A DNA stretch of 64,000 nucleotides from Streptococcus mitis (GCF_946190375.1 NZ_CAMIAF010000001.1:1-64000); one strand, 5' to 3'; shown: positions 9,147 to 20,837, numbered from the stretch's first letter. Numbers and translations: made by a program. The notes: generated from the sequence alone by a model not told the origin.

Positions 9147-11426
9147 ATGTTTAATTACCCTATTCGCATTCATTACCATCGCAAGAATGGAGAATACGAC
9201 ACTTGCTCTTTTGTAAAAAGTCAGGACCAGCGGATTGATTTGCTGACCTACAAAGAAGATTATTTTGGTGCTTTATTTAGTTTTGAACACCCAAGTTCTC
9301 ATGCCTTAGAAAGCTTGAATTTTGTGGTTCATACAGGTCAAACCAGTAAAGAATATGCTATCCGTTTTAATCACTATCCCCTCTTAACAGAGGTCTGGAT
9401 TTTGGAAGGGGATGATAGAATTTATTATTCTGAAAATCCTGCTATTGCCAGTCCTTTCTATAAAAATCAAAATCCTTTTGCCTTTGACAAGGCTATCAAT
9501 AGCGCTAGTTTCGACCACCACTGGGGCTACCAAGGTGAATTGGGTTGCCGTGTAGAGGACAATCAGGCTCATTTTGCTCTCTGGGCTCCAACAGCGACAG
9601 AAGTGCAGGTTGTCGTTTATGGATCAGCTGCTAATGATGCTCCTGTTTGGAAGATTTTTGATATGGAGAGAGGCAATAGCTACTCTTATAATCATAAGGA
9701 CAATACAATCGGTGTCTGGAGTTTGGATGTTGAGGAAGATTTGACTGGTAAGGCTTATCAGTATCAAGTCCAATTTCCTCACCACCAAACACTGACACGC
9801 GATCCTTACACCATCGCGACCAGTCCTGATGGCAAACGTTCAGCTATCCTGAGCCATGAAGAAAAGCAAGTTGAAAATTTCGAGGTTAAGCATGGTTCTG
9901 AGGCTACTTGGCGTTTGAAAAATCCATGTAAGGCAGTTATTTGTGAAATGCACATTCGTGATTTGACCAAATCACCGACCTCAGGTGTGGATGAACATCT
10001 TCGCGGAACTTTCTTGGGTGCTGCTCAGACTGGAACGGTTAACCAGTATGGCCAGTCAACTGCTTTTGATTACATCAAGAAGATCGGCTACAATTATGTT
10101 CAGTTGCAACCAATTGCAGACCGTCACAAAGAATATGATGCGGATGGGAATGTAACCTACAACTGGGGTTATGATCCACAAAACTATAACGCGCCAGAAA
10201 CTAGTTTTTCAACTAATCCAGACGACCCAGCTCAGGTTATTCGTGATTTGAAGACCATGGTTCAAGCTTACCACGATGCGGGTATTGGTGTTATTATGGA
10301 TGTGGTCTATAACCATACCTTCTCAGTTGTTGATGCACCTTTCCAAACAACTGTCCCTGATTACTATTATCGTATGAATCCAGACGGTACCTTCCAGAAT
10401 GGAACGGGTGTTGGAAATGAAACAGCCAGCGAACATGAAATGTTCCGCAAGTATATGATTGATTCCCTCCTATACTGGGTACAGGAATACAATATTGACG
10501 GCTTCCGTTTTGACTTGATGGGGATTCATGATGTCAAGACTATGCAGATGATTCGTCAGAGTTTGGATGAAATTGACCCTAACATTATCCTTTATGGAGA
10601 AGGTTGGGACATGGGAACAGGTCTTGCCCCTTATGATAAGGCTAAGAAAGACAACGCCTACGAAATGCCAAATATTGGTTTCTTTAATGACAATCAGCGT
10701 GATGCTGTCAAAGGTGGAGAAGTTTACGGTGCAATTAAATCAGGTTTTGTCAGCGGTGCTGCGACAGAGCCAATTCTTGCCAAAGCAATCCTAGGCAGTC
10801 GTGAATTAGGAACCTATACACATCCAAATCAAGTACTTAACTATGTGGAAGCCCATGACAATTACAATCTTCACGATTTATTGGCAACTCTTCATCCAGA
10901 CCAAAGTTCAGAACAAATCATGCGCAAGGTTGAGACAGCCACAGCTATGAACCTACTCATGCAAGGGATGGCCTTTATGGAAATCGGTCAAGAATTTGGT
11001 CGTACCAAACTAGTTGCGACTGGTGAAAATGGTGAGTTGACCCATGATGATAGAGAGCGTGCTATGAATAGCTATAATGCTCCAGACAGTGTGAACCAAG
11101 TGAACTGGGACTTGATTAATGAGCGTCAAGATAGTATTGAGTTTATCCGTCAGATGATTCGATTGAAGACAGGAACCGGTGCCTTTTCTTACCCTACTTA
11201 TGATGAAATTTACCATCATGTTTTTGTTCATTCAGCAAATGAACATAGTGGTTTGATTGTCTATGAGATTCAAGGGAAAGACCATTTACTGGTTGTATTT
11301 AATGCTAAAGGACAAGACTTCCAGTTTGAAAATGCTGGAAATCTAGAACTATTGGTGACCAATAGCCATTTAAGTGATAAAGACATGGTTGGTGGCGTTA
11401 GCGCCAGCGTCTTTAAAGTCTTGTAG
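9147..11426 (+). CDS. pulA: Type I pullulanase (cytosolic debranching enzyme)
   Basis: A 759-residue GH13 enzyme cleaving alpha-1,6 branches of glycogen-type glucans. A carbohydrate-binding N-terminus and CBM48 module (residues ~130-230, HFALWAPTATEVQVVVYG) precede the (beta/alpha)8 barrel. The pullulanase signature YNWGYDP is present; the nucleophile lies in DGFRFDLMG, the acid in LYGEGWDMG, and the third acid in VEAHDNYNLHD. There is no signal peptide or LPXTG motif, so it acts in the cytosol, unlike the surface pullulanase of streptococci. It lies upstream of gapN and the glg operon and probably debranches glycogen made by them. The ribosome site is aaaagga. Confidence 0.93.
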   Translation: MFNYPIRIHYHRKNGEYDTCSFVKSQDQRIDLLTYKEDYFGALFSFEHPSSHALESLNFVVHTGQTSKEYAIRFNHYPLLTEVWILEGDDRIYYSENPAIASPFYKNQNPFAFDKAINSASFDHHWGYQGELGCRVEDNQAHFALWAPTATEVQVVVYGSAANDAPVWKIFDMERGNSYSYNHKDNTIGVWSLDVEEDLTGKAYQYQVQFPHHQTLTRDPYTIATSPDGKRSAILSHEEKQVENFEVKHGSEATWRLKNPCKAVICEMHIRDLTKSPTSGVDEHLRGTFLGAAQTGTVNQYGQSTAFDYIKKIGYNYVQLQPIADRHKEYDADGNVTYNWGYDPQNYNAPETSFSTNPDDPAQVIRDLKTMVQAYHDAGIGVIMDVVYNHTFSVVDAPFQTTVPDYYYRMNPDGTFQNGTGVGNETASEHEMFRKYMIDSLLYWVQEYNIDGFRFDLMGIHDVKTMQMIRQSLDEIDPNIILYGEGWDMGTGLAPYDKAKKDNAYEMPNIGFFNDNQRDAVKGGEVYGAIKSGFVSGAATEPILAKAILGSRELGTYTHPNQVLNYVEAHDNYNLHDLLATLHPDQSSEQIMRKVETATAMNLLMQGMAFMEIGQEFGRTKLVATGENGELTHDDRERAMNSYNAPDSVNQVNWDLINERQDSIEFIRQMIRLKTGTGAFSYPTYDEIYHHVFVHSANEHSGLIVYEIQGKDHLLVVFNAKGQDFQFENAGNLELLVTNSHLSDKDMVGGVSASVFKVL

Positions 11427-11517
11427 AAAAAATCAAAAGTTTTCAATTGTGTCGTATAATTTCTAGGATATCTTCTTGCTAAAAATTATAAAATTCAATG
11501 AAAAATAGTATAGCAAG

Positions 11518-11550
11518 AAAAAGGTTTAGTTCATCTAAGCCTTTTCTTCT
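11518..11550 (+). terminator. Terminator after pulA
   Basis: aaggtttag and ctaagcctt pair (one G-U) around ttcat, flanked by A-rich and T-rich sequence, about 90 bases after the pulA stop. Confidence 0.65.
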
Positions 11551-11633
11551 TGTACTGACTGCTTAACAAAAGAGTTCAAATAGTTTGAAAAGTCAAGCTT
11601 GTGAAAATAATCTCAAAAATATTGTAAAAAGGG

Positions 11634-11661
11634 TTGTAATTTTCTGAAAATTTGGTAAAAT
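11634..11661 (+). promoter_or_regulatory. gapN promoter
   Basis: ttgtaa (11634-11639) and an extended -10 tggtaaaat (hexamer 11656-11661), 16 bp apart, precede the aggagga ribosome site of gapN. Confidence 0.5.
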
Positions 11662-11692
11662 ATATCTTAATCATTTTCAGGAGGACGAGAAT

Positions 11693-13117
11693 TTGACAAG
11701 ATATAATAATTTAGTAAATGGAGAATGGAAATCATCTAAAAAAGAAATTACGATTTATTCACCAATCAATCAAGAAGAATTAGGGACAGTACCCGCTATG
11801 AGCCAAGCAGAAGTAGATGAGGCTATGCAAGCTGCGCGTGCAGCCCTGCCAGCATGGCGAGCTTTATCAGCAGTTGAACGTGCGGCTTATTTGCATAAAA
11901 CAGCCGCTATTTTAGAACGCGATAAGGAAGAAATTGGTACTATCCTTGCCAAAGAAGTAGCAAAAGGGATTAAAGCAGCAATTGGAGAAGTAGTGCGTAC
12001 AGCAGACTTGATTCGTTATGCTGCTGAGGAAGGTCTCCGTATCACTGGACAAGCAATGGAAGGTGGTGGTTTTGAGGCGGCAAGTAAAAACAAACTGGCT
12101 GTTGTCCGTCGTGAGCCGGTTGGAGTCGTGCTAGCTATTGCTCCCTTTAACTATCCAGTTAATCTTTCTGGTTCTAAGATTGCTCCGGCCTTGATTGCAG
12201 GTAATGTGGTTATGTTTAAGCCACCAACACAAGGTTCCATTTCTGGTCTCTTGTTGGCTAAAGCCTTTGAAGAAGCAGGGATTCCAGCAGGTGTTTTCAA
12301 TACCATTACGGGTCGTGGTTCAGAAATTGGGGATTATATTATTGAGCACAAAGAAGTCAACTTCATCAACTTTACAGGTTCAACTCCAATCGGAGAACGT
12401 ATTGGTCGTTTAGCTGGTATGCGTCCTATCATGCTGGAGCTTGGTGGGAAAGATGCAGCTCTTGTACTAGAAGATGCAGATTTGGAATATGCTGCCAAGC
12501 AAATTGTTGCAGGTGCCTTTAGCTACTCAGGGCAACGTTGCACGGCCATTAAACGTGTTATTGTTCTCGAAAATGTTGCAGATACATTAGTTACTTTGCT
12601 TCAAGCAGAGGTTGCTAAATTAACAGTTGGTGACCCATTTGACAATGCTGATATTACACCTGTTATTGACAATGCTTCAGCCGACTTTATTTGGGGCTTG
12701 ATTGAGGATGCACAAGAAAAAGGGGCTCAGGCTCTTACACCAATCAAACGTGAGGGCAATCTTCTCTGGCCAGTGCTTTTTGACCAAGTTACAAAAGATA
12801 TGAAAGTCGCATGGGAAGAGCCATTTGGCCCTGTTTTACCAATTATTCGTGTGGCTAATGTAGAAGAAGCAATTGCCTTTGCCAACGAATCTGAATTCGG
12901 CCTTCAATCCTCAGTCTTTACAAATGATTTCAAAAAGGCCTTTGAAATTGCTGAAAAACTTGAAGTGGGTACAGTTCATATTAATAATAAAACCCAACGT
13001 GGTCCAGATAATTTCCCTTTCCTTGGTGTCAAAGGTTCTGGCGCTGGAGTGCAAGGAATTAAATATAGTATTGAAGCGATGACAAATGTCAAATCCATTG
13101 TTTTTGATGTGAAATAA
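11693..13117 (+). CDS. gapN: NADP-dependent non-phosphorylating glyceraldehyde-3-phosphate dehydrogenase
   Basis: A 474-residue aldehyde dehydrogenase that oxidises glyceraldehyde 3-phosphate directly to 3-phosphoglycerate and makes NADPH. In streptococci, which lack the oxidative pentose phosphate branch in many cases, it is a main NADPH source. The catalytic cysteine is in FSYSGQRCTAIKR (~residue 283), the general-base glutamate is in MLELGGKD (~residue 249), and the NADP-binding N-terminal fold precedes it. The start is a TTG at 11693: the strong ribosome site aggagga lies nine bases upstream and the protein aligns with known GapN N-termini (MTRYNNLVNGEW). It stands alone between terminators. 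Confidence 0.95.
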   Translation: MTRYNNLVNGEWKSSKKEITIYSPINQEELGTVPAMSQAEVDEAMQAARAALPAWRALSAVERAAYLHKTAAILERDKEEIGTILAKEVAKGIKAAIGEVVRTADLIRYAAEEGLRITGQAMEGGGFEAASKNKLAVVRREPVGVVLAIAPFNYPVNLSGSKIAPALIAGNVVMFKPPTQGSISGLLLAKAFEEAGIPAGVFNTITGRGSEIGDYIIEHKEVNFINFTGSTPIGERIGRLAGMRPIMLELGGKDAALVLEDADLEYAAKQIVAGAFSYSGQRCTAIKRVIVLENVADTLVTLLQAEVAKLTVGDPFDNADITPVIDNASADFIWGLIEDAQEKGAQALTPIKREGNLLWPVLFDQVTKDMKVAWEEPFGPVLPIIRVANVEEAIAFANESEFGLQSSVFTNDFKKAFEIAEKLEVGTVHINNKTQRGPDNFPFLGVKGSGAGVQGIKYSIEAMTNVKSIVFDVK

Positions 13118-13123
13118 AATATA

Positions 13124-13157
13124 AAATCAGGAAATTCATTTCCTGGTTTCTTTTTTT
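13124..13157 (+). terminator. Terminator after gapN
   Basis: aatcaggaaa and tttcctggtt pair around a short loop and run into a T-rich tail, just after the gapN stop. Confidence 0.75.
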
Positions 13158-13323
13158 ACTTTAAAACAACAATTTTATTAGCAAAATAACGAACTTTATG
13201 ATAGTATTGTAAAAAACAATTCGTTTTCATAATCTGTTTGAAAATTTCTTGATTTACAAGTGAACACATCAGTGAATTTGTTGAAGACTTTCAAAAGATT
13301 TTTTTGCAAATTCCGTAATTTAC

Positions 13324-13375
13324 TTGAATCTTCCCTAAAAAGGTAGTATAATAAATCTATAGAAAACGCTTACAG
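13324..13375 (+). promoter_or_regulatory. glg operon promoter with CcpA cre box
   Basis: ttgaat (13324-13329) and tataat (13347-13352) are spaced 17 bp. The sequence tagaaaacgcttacag (13360-13375) matches the catabolite-response element pattern WWGWAARCGYTTWCWW at 15 of 16 positions. It covers the expected transcription start, so bound CcpA would block initiation. This predicts repression of glycogen synthesis genes by preferred sugars. Confidence 0.8.
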
Positions 13376-13390
13376 AAAAGAGGGGGTATT

Positions 13391-15319
13391 ATGGATAAAA
13401 GAGAAGCTTTGCGCACCTTTATGACAGGAGAAAATTTTCACCTTCAGCATTATCTAGGAGCACATAGGGAAGAACTAAATGGAGAGTACGGTTATACATT
13501 TCGTGTGTGGGCTCCCAATGCTCAGGCAGTTCATTTAGTGGGGGATTTCACGAATTGGGTAGAAAATCAAATTCCGATGGAACGAAATGAATTTGGAGTC
13601 TGGGAAGTCTTTACCAGCCTTGCTCATGAAGGCCAAATTTACAAGTATCATATCACGCGTGCAAATGGTCATCAGCTGATGAAGATTGACCCCTTGGCTG
13701 TACGGTATGAGGCACGACCTGGGACTGGTGCTATTTTAACAGATATTCCAGAAAAGAAATGGAAGGATGGTCTCTGGCTAGCTCGTAGAAAACGTTTGAG
13801 CTTTGAAGAGCGACCTGTTAATATTTACGAGGCTCATGCTGGCTCTTGGAAGAGAAATCCTGATGGCATCCCCTATAGTTTTTCTCAATTGAAAGATGAA
13901 CTCATTCCTTACTTGGTTGAGATGAACTATACTCATATTGAGTTTATGCCCCTGATGTCTCACCCACTAGGTTTGAGTTGGGGCTATCAGCTTATGGGTT
14001 ACTTTGCTCTAGAGCATGCCTATGGTCGCCCTGAAGAGTTTCAAGATTTTGTTGAGGAATGTCACTTAAATAATATCGGGGTTATTGTAGATTGGGTACC
14101 TGGTCACTTTACTATCAATGATGATGCCTTGGCCTATTATGATGGAACACCGACTTTTGAATACCAAGACCATAATAAGGCTCATAACTACGGTTGGGGT
14201 GCACTCAATTTTGATCTTGGAAAAAATGAAGTCCAGTCCTTCTTGATTTCGAGCATTAAGTTTTGGATTGACTTTTACCATCTAGATGGTATTCGAGTGG
14301 ATGCAGTTAGCAACATGCTCTATCTTGACTACGATGATGCTCCATGGACACCTAATAAAGATGGTGGTAATCTCAACTATGAAGGTTATTATTTCCTTCA
14401 ACGCTTGAATGATGTTATTAAACTAGTTCATCCAGACGTTATGATGATCGCAGAAGAAAGTTCGTCAGCAACCAAGATTACGGGAATGAAAGAGCTTGGT
14501 GGTCTAGGATTTGACTACAAGTGGAATATGGGCTGGATGAATGATATCCTCCGATTCTACGAAGAAGACCCTATTTACCGTAAGTATGACTTTAATCTGG
14601 TGACTTTCAGCTTTATGTATGTTTTCAAGGAAAACTATCTCCTACCATTCTCGCACGATGAAGTGGTTCACGGTAAGAAGAGTATGATGCATAAGATGTG
14701 GGGAGATCGTTATAATCAATTCGCAGGCTTACGCAATCTCTACACTTACCAAATTTGTCACCCTGGTAAGAAATTGCTCTTCATGGGTAGTGAATACGGC
14801 CAATTCCTAGAATGGAGATCTGAAGAGCAGTTGGAATGGTCTAATCTAGAAGACCCTATGAATGCTAAGATGAAGTATTTCACTTCTCAGCTAAACCAGT
14901 TTTACAAAGATCATCGCTGTCTGTGGGAAATCGATACCAGCTATGATGGTATTGAGATCATTGATGCGGATAATCGAGACCAGAGTGTTCTTTCCTTCAT
15001 CCGTAAGGGTAAGAAGGGCGACATGCTAGTCTGCGTCTTTAATATGGCACCTGTTGAACGAAAAGATTTTACAATCGGACTACCTGTTGCAGGGATTTAT
15101 GAAGAAGTCTGGAATACTGAGTTAGAAGAGTGGGGAGGCGTTTGGAAAGAACATAATCAAACTGTTCAAACGCAAGAAGGACTATGGAAAGATTATGAGC
15201 AGACCTTGACCTTTACCCTACCGGCTATGGGAGCAAGTGTTTGGAAAATCAAACGCCGCTTGAAATCTGCAAAAACCGTCACAAATAAAAACCAAAAAGG
15301 AGTAGAAAATGAAGAATGA
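13391..15319 (+). CDS. glgB: 1,4-alpha-glucan branching enzyme
   Basis: A 642-residue GH13 enzyme forming alpha-1,6 branches in glycogen. The N-terminal CBM48 module ([20 protein letters not shown], ~residues 35-55) is followed by the barrel with the nucleophile in DGIRVDAV, the acid in MMIAEESS and the third acid in [14 protein letters not shown]. The start has a strong ribosome site (agaggggg) seven bases upstream. It is the first gene of glgBCDA; its stop overlaps the glgC start by 11 bases, which points to coupled translation. It ends with a lysine-rich tail that is not part of the catalytic fold. Confidence 0.95.
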   Translation: MDKREALRTFMTGENFHLQHYLGAHREELNGEYGYTFRVWAPNAQAVHLVGDFTNWVENQIPMERNEFGVWEVFTSLAHEGQIYKYHITRANGHQLMKIDPLAVRYEARPGTGAILTDIPEKKWKDGLWLARRKRLSFEERPVNIYEAHAGSWKRNPDGIPYSFSQLKDELIPYLVEMNYTHIEFMPLMSHPLGLSWGYQLMGYFALEHAYGRPEEFQDFVEECHLNNIGVIVDWVPGHFTINDDALAYYDGTPTFEYQDHNKAHNYGWGALNFDLGKNEVQSFLISSIKFWIDFYHLDGIRVDAVSNMLYLDYDDAPWTPNKDGGNLNYEGYYFLQRLNDVIKLVHPDVMMIAEESSSATKITGMKELGGLGFDYKWNMGWMNDILRFYEEDPIYRKYDFNLVTFSFMYVFKENYLLPFSHDEVVHGKKSMMHKMWGDRYNQFAGLRNLYTYQICHPGKKLLFMGSEYGQFLEWRSEEQLEWSNLEDPMNAKMKYFTSQLNQFYKDHRCLWEIDTSYDGIEIIDADNRDQSVLSFIRKGKKGDMLVCVFNMAPVERKDFTIGLPVAGIYEEVWNTELEEWGGVWKEHNQTVQTQEGLWKDYEQTLTFTLPAMGASVWKIKRRLKSAKTVTNKNQKGVENEE

Positions 15320-16451
15320 AATGTTAGCTTTGATTCTTGCCGGTGGGCAAGGAACTCGTCTCGGAAAACTCACTCAAAACCTTGCGAAACCAGCTGTACA
15401 ATTTGGCGGACGCTACCGTATCATTGACTTTGCTCTTTCAAACTGTGCCAACTCAGGGATTCACAATGTTGGAGTCATTACACAGTACCAACCTCTTGCT
15501 CTCAATAACCATATTGGGAATGGTTCAAGCTGGGGACTAGACGGTATCAATTCTGGTGTCTCTATTCTTCAACCGTATTCTGCAAGTGAAGGAAATCGTT
15601 GGTTTGAGGGGACTAGTCACGCTATTTACCAAAATATTGATTATATCGACAGTGTCAACCCTGAGTATGTTTTGATTCTGTCTGGGGACCACATCTACAA
15701 AATGGACTATGATGATATGCTCCAGTCTCACAAGGATAATAATGCTAGTTTGACAGTCGCAGTTCTTGATGTTCCTCTGAAAGAAGCAAGTCGTTTTGGT
15801 ATCATGAACACAGATGCAAACAATCGTATTGTTGAATTTGAAGAAAAACCAGCTCAACCTAAATCGACCAAAGCTTCTATGGGGATCTATATCTTTGATT
15901 GGCAACGCCTTCGCAATATGCTTGTTGCTGCTGAAAAGAGCAATGTAGATATGTCAGACTTCGGTAAAAATGTCATTCCAAATTACCTTGAGTCAGGTGA
16001 AAGTGTCTATGCCTATGAATTTAAAGGTTACTGGAAAGATGTTGGTACCATTGAGTCACTTTGGGAAGCAAATATGGAGTACATTTCTCCAGAAAATGCC
16101 TTGGATAGCCGTAACCGTCAATGGAAGATTTACTCAAGAAACTTAATTTCACCACCAAACTTCCTTGGGGCAAATGCTCATGTGGAAGATTCCTTGGTTG
16201 TTGATGGCTGTTTTGTAGATGGAACTGTTAAACATTCTATCCTTTCAACAGGTGCGCAAGTTCGCGAAGGGGCAGAAGTAGTAGATTCAGTTATCATGAG
16301 TGGTGCAATTGTTGGTCAGGGAACTAAAATCAAACGTGCCATTATTGGTGAAGGTGCGGTTATTTCTGACGGTGTCGAAATTGATGGAACAGAAGAAGTA
16401 CAAGTTGTAGGATATAATGAAGTAGTGGGGGTAGCAACAGATGAAGATTGA
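15309..16451 (+). CDS. glgC: Glucose-1-phosphate adenylyltransferase, catalytic subunit
   Basis: A 380-residue nucleotidyltransferase making ADP-glucose, the glycogen precursor, from glucose 1-phosphate and ATP. The N-terminus has the family motif [11 protein letters not shown] and the regulatory/catalytic [14 protein letters not shown]; the C-terminus is a left-handed beta helix of hexapeptide repeats (from ~residue 285). The motif set of the active subunit is intact. It overlaps glgB by 11 bases and glgD by 11 bases. In Firmicutes GlgC and GlgD form a hetero-oligomer. Confidence 0.95.
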   Translation: MKNEMLALILAGGQGTRLGKLTQNLAKPAVQFGGRYRIIDFALSNCANSGIHNVGVITQYQPLALNNHIGNGSSWGLDGINSGVSILQPYSASEGNRWFEGTSHAIYQNIDYIDSVNPEYVLILSGDHIYKMDYDDMLQSHKDNNASLTVAVLDVPLKEASRFGIMNTDANNRIVEFEEKPAQPKSTKASMGIYIFDWQRLRNMLVAAEKSNVDMSDFGKNVIPNYLESGESVYAYEFKGYWKDVGTIESLWEANMEYISPENALDSRNRQWKIYSRNLISPPNFLGANAHVEDSLVVDGCFVDGTVKHSILSTGAQVREGAEVVDSVIMSGAIVGQGTKIKRAIIGEGAVISDGVEIDGTEEVQVVGYNEVVGVATDED

Positions 16452-17580
16452 TAAATATTCTGCCATTTTAGGAAATACAGTTGGTTTTCATGATATGTCA
16501 ACACTGACAGACCACCGTCCAGTAGCTAGTTTGCCATTTGGTGGTAAATATCGCTTGATTGACTTCCCGCTTTCAAGTCTTGCTAATGCAGGTGTCCGTA
16601 GTATCTTTGGTATTTTCCAACAAGATAATATCAGTTCTGTCTTTGACCATATCCGTTCAGGACGTGAGTGGGGCTTATCAACTCTTCTCAGTCACTATTA
16701 TCTAGGTATTTACAATACTCGTGTGGAAAGTAGTACAGTTGGAAAAGAATACTATCATCAGCTTCTTACTTACTTGAAACGTTCCGGCTCAAACCAAACG
16801 GTTGCCCTCAACTGTGATGTTTTGATTAATATCGATTTGAACCAAGTTTTCCATCTACACACTACAACAAAGGGACCTATCACTGTAGTTTATAAAAAAC
16901 TCCCTAAGAAAGATATTTCAGAAGTCAATGCAATCTTGGAAGTGGATGAAACAGACCATGTTCGTTCTCATAGACTCTTTGATAGTAAATCAACAGATGA
17001 AGTTTACAATATGTCCACAGATATCTTTGTCGTTGATACACCGTGGTTGATTGAACGTTTAGAAGAAGAAGCTAAAAAAGAACATCCAGAGAAATTGCGC
17101 TATGTTTTACGAGATTTGGCTGCAAAAGAAGGGGCTTTTGCCTACGAATACACAGGTTATCTGGCAAATATCCATTCTGTAGAGTCTTATTATCAAGCTA
17201 ATAAAGATATGCTTGAATCTCAAAAATTCTACTCTCTCTTCTCACCAAATCAAAAGATTTATACAAAGGTCAAAAACGAAGAGCCAACTTATTATGCTAA
17301 TACATCTAAGGTAAGCACTTCTCAGTTTGCCTCTGGTAGTATCATTGAAGGTCAAGTAGCAAATTCTGTTCTATCACGTAATATTCATGTACACAAGGAT
17401 AGCTTGGTTAAAGATAGCATCTTATTCCCTCGTGTTGTGATTGGAGAAGGTGCTCAGGTAGAATATGCTATCTTGGACAAGGGTGTGGAAGTTGCAGATG
17501 GCGTTGTAATCCGTGGAACTGCAGAACATCCAGTCGTCGTTAAGAAAGGTGCTAAAGTAACAGAGGATATTCATTCATGA
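16441..17580 (+). CDS. glgD: Glucose-1-phosphate adenylyltransferase, GlgD subunit
   Basis: A 379-residue paralogue of GlgC. The nucleotide-binding GGxGTRL loop is missing at the N-terminus, replaced by [20 protein letters not shown], while [16 protein letters not shown] and the C-terminal beta-helix remain. GlgD proteins of Firmicutes are non-catalytic or weakly catalytic partners that raise the activity of GlgC. It overlaps the neighbours by 11 and 4 bases, and so is translated as part of glgBCDA. Confidence 0.93.
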   Translation: MKIDKYSAILGNTVGFHDMSTLTDHRPVASLPFGGKYRLIDFPLSSLANAGVRSIFGIFQQDNISSVFDHIRSGREWGLSTLLSHYYLGIYNTRVESSTVGKEYYHQLLTYLKRSGSNQTVALNCDVLINIDLNQVFHLHTTTKGPITVVYKKLPKKDISEVNAILEVDETDHVRSHRLFDSKSTDEVYNMSTDIFVVDTPWLIERLEEEAKKEHPEKLRYVLRDLAAKEGAFAYEYTGYLANIHSVESYYQANKDMLESQKFYSLFSPNQKIYTKVKNEEPTYYANTSKVSTSQFASGSIIEGQVANSVLSRNIHVHKDSLVKDSILFPRVVIGEGAQVEYAILDKGVEVADGVVIRGTAEHPVVVKKGAKVTEDIHS

Positions 17581-19010
17581 AAATTTTATTTGTAGCAGCA
17601 GAAGGTGCACCCTTTTCAAAAACAGGTGGTTTGGGAGACGTCATTGGCGCTCTTCCCAAATCACTGGTAAAAGTGGGACATGAAGTTGCAGTGATTCTAC
17701 CCTACTATGACATGGTAGAGGCTAAATTTGGCAATCAGATTGAAGATGTTCTTCATTTTGAGGTGAGTGTTGGTTGGCGCAGACAGTACTGTGGAATTAA
17801 GAAAACAGTTTTGAACGGTGTGACCTTCTACTTTATTGACAACCAATATTATTTCTTCCGTGGTCATGTTTACGGTGATTTTGACGATGGAGAACGTTTC
17901 GCTTTCTTCCAACTTGCTGCCATTGAGGCTATGGAAAGAATTGACTTTATCCCTGACCTTCTCCATGTTCATGACTACCATACAGCTATGATTCCTTTCT
18001 TGTTAAAGGAAAAATACCGTTGGATTCAAGCCTATGAGGGCATTAAAACTGTTTTAACCATTCATAATTTGGAATTCCAAGGACAATTTTCAGAAGGGAT
18101 GTTATGGGATTTGTTTGGAGTTGGCTTTGAACGTTATGCTGATGGTACTCTTCGCTGGAACAACTGTCTGAACTGGATGAAGGCTGGTATTCTCTATGCG
18201 GATCGTGTTTCAACCGTTTCACCTAGCTATGCCCATGAAATTATGACCAGTCAGTTCGGATGTAACTTGGATCAGATTCTCCGAATGGAGTCTGGTAAAG
18301 TTTCTGGTATCGTGAATGGGATTGATGCTGACCTGTATAATCCTCAGACGGATGCTCTTTTAGACTATCATTTTAATCAGGAAGATTTGTCTGGAAAAGC
18401 CAAAAACAAGGCAAAATTGCAAGAAAGAGTTGGCTTGCCAGTTAGAGCCGACGTTCCACTGGTGGGAATTGTTTCTCGTTTGACACGTCAAAAAGGTTTT
18501 GATGTGGTGGTTGAAAGTCTTCACCATATCTTGCAAGAAGATGTTCAGATTGTTCTTTTGGGAACTGGCGATCCAGCCTTTGAAGGATCTTTTTCATGGT
18601 TTGCTCAGATTTACCCAGACAAGCTATCAGCAAATATCACTTTTGATGTCAAACTTGCTCAAGAAATCTACGCTGCTTGTGACCTCTTCCTTATGCCAAG
18701 TCGTTTCGAACCGTGTGGCTTGTCTCAAATGATGGCTATGCGTTACGGAACCTTGCCATTAGTTCACGAAGTTGGTGGCTTGCGAGATACCGTTCAAGCC
18801 TTTAATCCAATCGAAGGAAGCGGTACTGGCTTTAGCTTCGACAATCTATCTCCTTACTGGTTAAATTGGACTTTCCAAACAGCATTGGACTTGTATAGAA
18901 ACCATCCTGATATTTGGAAAAAACTACAAAAACAAGCTATGGAATGTGATTTTTCATGGGATACAGCCTGCAGATCATACCTTGACTTGTACCATAGTTT
19001 AGTTAATTAA
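17577..19010 (+). CDS. glgA: Glycogen synthase (ADP-glucose, GT5)
   Basis: A 477-residue GT-B glycosyltransferase elongating alpha-1,4 chains from ADP-glucose. The KTGGLGDV motif near residue 15 binds ADP-glucose; the C-terminal domain has [18 protein letters not shown] with the conserved glutamate. The length is standard. It starts at the ATGA overlap with glgD and is followed by a strong hairpin terminator, so it closes the operon. Confidence 0.95.
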   Translation: MKILFVAAEGAPFSKTGGLGDVIGALPKSLVKVGHEVAVILPYYDMVEAKFGNQIEDVLHFEVSVGWRRQYCGIKKTVLNGVTFYFIDNQYYFFRGHVYGDFDDGERFAFFQLAAIEAMERIDFIPDLLHVHDYHTAMIPFLLKEKYRWIQAYEGIKTVLTIHNLEFQGQFSEGMLWDLFGVGFERYADGTLRWNNCLNWMKAGILYADRVSTVSPSYAHEIMTSQFGCNLDQILRMESGKVSGIVNGIDADLYNPQTDALLDYHFNQEDLSGKAKNKAKLQERVGLPVRADVPLVGIVSRLTRQKGFDVVVESLHHILQEDVQIVLLGTGDPAFEGSFSWFAQIYPDKLSANITFDVKLAQEIYAACDLFLMPSRFEPCGLSQMMAMRYGTLPLVHEVGGLRDTVQAFNPIEGSGTGFSFDNLSPYWLNWTFQTALDLYRNHPDIWKKLQKQAMECDFSWDTACRSYLDLYHSLVN

Positions 19011-19016
19011 TAGATA

Positions 19017-19046
19017 AAATCGTATGATGGCTTCATACGATTTTTA
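19017..19046 (+). terminator. Terminator of glgBCDA
   Basis: aaaatcgtatga and ttcatacgattttt pair over 12 bp with a tggc loop, five bases after the glgA stop region. Confidence 0.88.
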
Positions 19047-19068
19047 GGCTGTTTAGATAGGAGAACTG

Positions 19069-19713
19069 ATGTCTCAAGTAAAAGGCTTGTGTGTTATGGA
19101 TGTTGATGGAACCTTAATCCTAGAAGAAGTAATTGATCTTTTAGGGAGAGAGGCAGGTCGTGAGGAGGAAATTTCGCAGATTACGAGTAAGGCAATGCGA
19201 GGAGAGTTGAACTTTGAAAGAAGTTTACGAGACAGAGTGTCCTTGTTGGAAGGCCTTCCTATTTCGATCTTTGATACAGTTTTCAAGTCTATTCATCTAA
19301 CGCCAAATGTTCAAGAATTCATCTCTATTCTCCAAAAGAATGGCATCCTAGTTGGTCTAGTGTCTGGTGGATTTATACCAATAGTTGAGAGATTAGCAAA
19401 ATCTCTCGGCATTACCCATTTCTCTGCCAACCAACTTGAAGTCAAAGACGGTCTGTTAACAGGAAAATTAGTTGGACAAATTATCAGTCCCCAGGTCAAA
19501 AAAGAGACTCTGGAACAATGGAGAAAGGAACTAAAACTTCCTAAAGAAAGAACGATTGCAATCGGTGATGGGGCCAATGATTTATTAATGTTGAAGTCAG
19601 CAGGACTGGGAATTGCTTTTTGTGCCAAAGAAGTACTCAAAAAAGAAATACCACATCATGTTGACAAGAGAGATTTTTTAGAAGTTCTACCTTTGATTGA
19701 CTTTTTAGAATGA
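19069..19713 (+). CDS. serB: HAD-family phosphatase, SerB-like
   Basis: A 214-residue HAD hydrolase. Motif I is MDVDGTL (both aspartates near residues 11-13), motif II is VSGGF, and the C-terminal motif is [10 protein letters not shown]. The cap region and length fit phosphoserine phosphatase, the last step of serine synthesis, although related phosphatases share this pattern and the substrate is not proven. It lies 4 bases into the next gene region (glycerate kinase), suggesting an operon touching the serine/glycerate branch off 3-phosphoglycerate. Confidence 0.8.
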   Translation: MSQVKGLCVMDVDGTLILEEVIDLLGREAGREEEISQITSKAMRGELNFERSLRDRVSLLEGLPISIFDTVFKSIHLTPNVQEFISILQKNGILVGLVSGGFIPIVERLAKSLGITHFSANQLEVKDGLLTGKLVGQIISPQVKKETLEQWRKELKLPKERTIAIGDGANDLLMLKSAGLGIAFCAKEVLKKEIPHHVDKRDFLEVLPLIDFLE

Positions 19714-19721
19714 GGGAAAAT

Positions 19722-20837
19722 ATGAAGATTGTAATTGCACCAGATTCGTTTAAGGAAAGCTTGACCGCTGAAGAGGTAGCTGAAGCAATAAAAAGAGGCT
19801 TCCAACAATCAATAGCAGATGTAGAATGTCTCCTCTGTCCTGTTGGTGATGGGGGAGAAGGTACTGTAGATGCTATTCGGCATTCTCTTGACCTTGAAGA
19901 AAAATGGATCCAAGTTACAGGCCCTTTTGGACAAAAAGAAGCCATGTGCTATTTTCAAAAGGGGGGACTGGCACTATTTGAAGTTGCTGATTTAGTTGGC
20001 CTTGGAAAAATTCCGCTAGAGAAACGAAATCCACTTCAAATCCAAACTTGTGGTATTGGAGAGTTGATCCGTCATCTCATTGCTCAAGGGATTAAAGATA
20101 TCTATATCGGCGTTGGTGGCACGGCCAGTAATGACGGAGGAATTGGGATCGCTGCTGGTTTAGGTTATCGATTTTATGATAGGGATGGAAATGTCTTGCC
20201 GGCTTGCGGTCAATCCTTATTAAACTTAGGTTCTGTTTCAATAGAAAATCGTTATGAAATTCCTGAAGATGTTCAAATTCGTATTTTAGCAGATGTCGTG
20301 AGTCCCTTATGTGGATATCAAGGTGCGACCTACACGTTTGGCAAGCAAAAAGGCCTAGATCCTACTATGTTTGAGGCCGTAGATCAAGCGATCCAAGATT
20401 TTTATGAAAAATTCTCACCTGTAACATTGGAAATTAAAGGAGCAGGAGCTGGTGGAGGCATTGCTGGCGGTTTGTGTGCCTTTGCTCAGGCAAATATCGT
20501 GTCGGGAATTGATACCTGCTTGTACCTAATCAACTTTGATAAGAAAGTTTTAGATGCTGACTTGGTTATTGTTGGAGAAGGAAGACTAGATCGTCAAAGT
20601 TTAGCAGGTAAAGCGCCTATAGGTGTTGCAAAAAGAACCCCTGCCGGAGTTCCTGTTATTGCTATTTGTGGTAGTATTGCTGAAGATTTACCTTCCCTAC
20701 CATTTGAAAATATCCAAGCGGCTTTTTCAATTTTAGAGAAAAGTAAAGCTTTAGAAGATAGTTTGAAAAATGCCAGTCTCTATCTGGAGCGCACGGCTAC
20801 CAATATTGGACGTTTATTAAGTCTGAATAAGATTTAG
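19722..20837 (+). CDS. Glycerate kinase
   Basis: A 371-residue protein of the GckA/GlxK family, phosphorylating glycerate with ATP. The N-terminus [18 protein letters not shown] and the internal [13 protein letters not shown] and [18 protein letters not shown] are family hallmarks. An ATG 12 bases upstream (19710) is possible, but the one at 19722 has the ribosome site gagggaaaat and matches the family start. It follows the SerB-like gene closely. The product, 2- or 3-phosphoglycerate, feeds the enolase step encoded just downstream. Confidence 0.9.
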   Translation: MKIVIAPDSFKESLTAEEVAEAIKRGFQQSIADVECLLCPVGDGGEGTVDAIRHSLDLEEKWIQVTGPFGQKEAMCYFQKGGLALFEVADLVGLGKIPLEKRNPLQIQTCGIGELIRHLIAQGIKDIYIGVGGTASNDGGIGIAAGLGYRFYDRDGNVLPACGQSLLNLGSVSIENRYEIPEDVQIRILADVVSPLCGYQGATYTFGKQKGLDPTMFEAVDQAIQDFYEKFSPVTLEIKGAGAGGGIAGGLCAFAQANIVSGIDTCLYLINFDKKVLDADLVIVGEGRLDRQSLAGKAPIGVAKRTPAGVPVIAICGSIAEDLPSLPFENIQAAFSILEKSKALEDSLKNASLYLERTATNIGRLLSLNKI

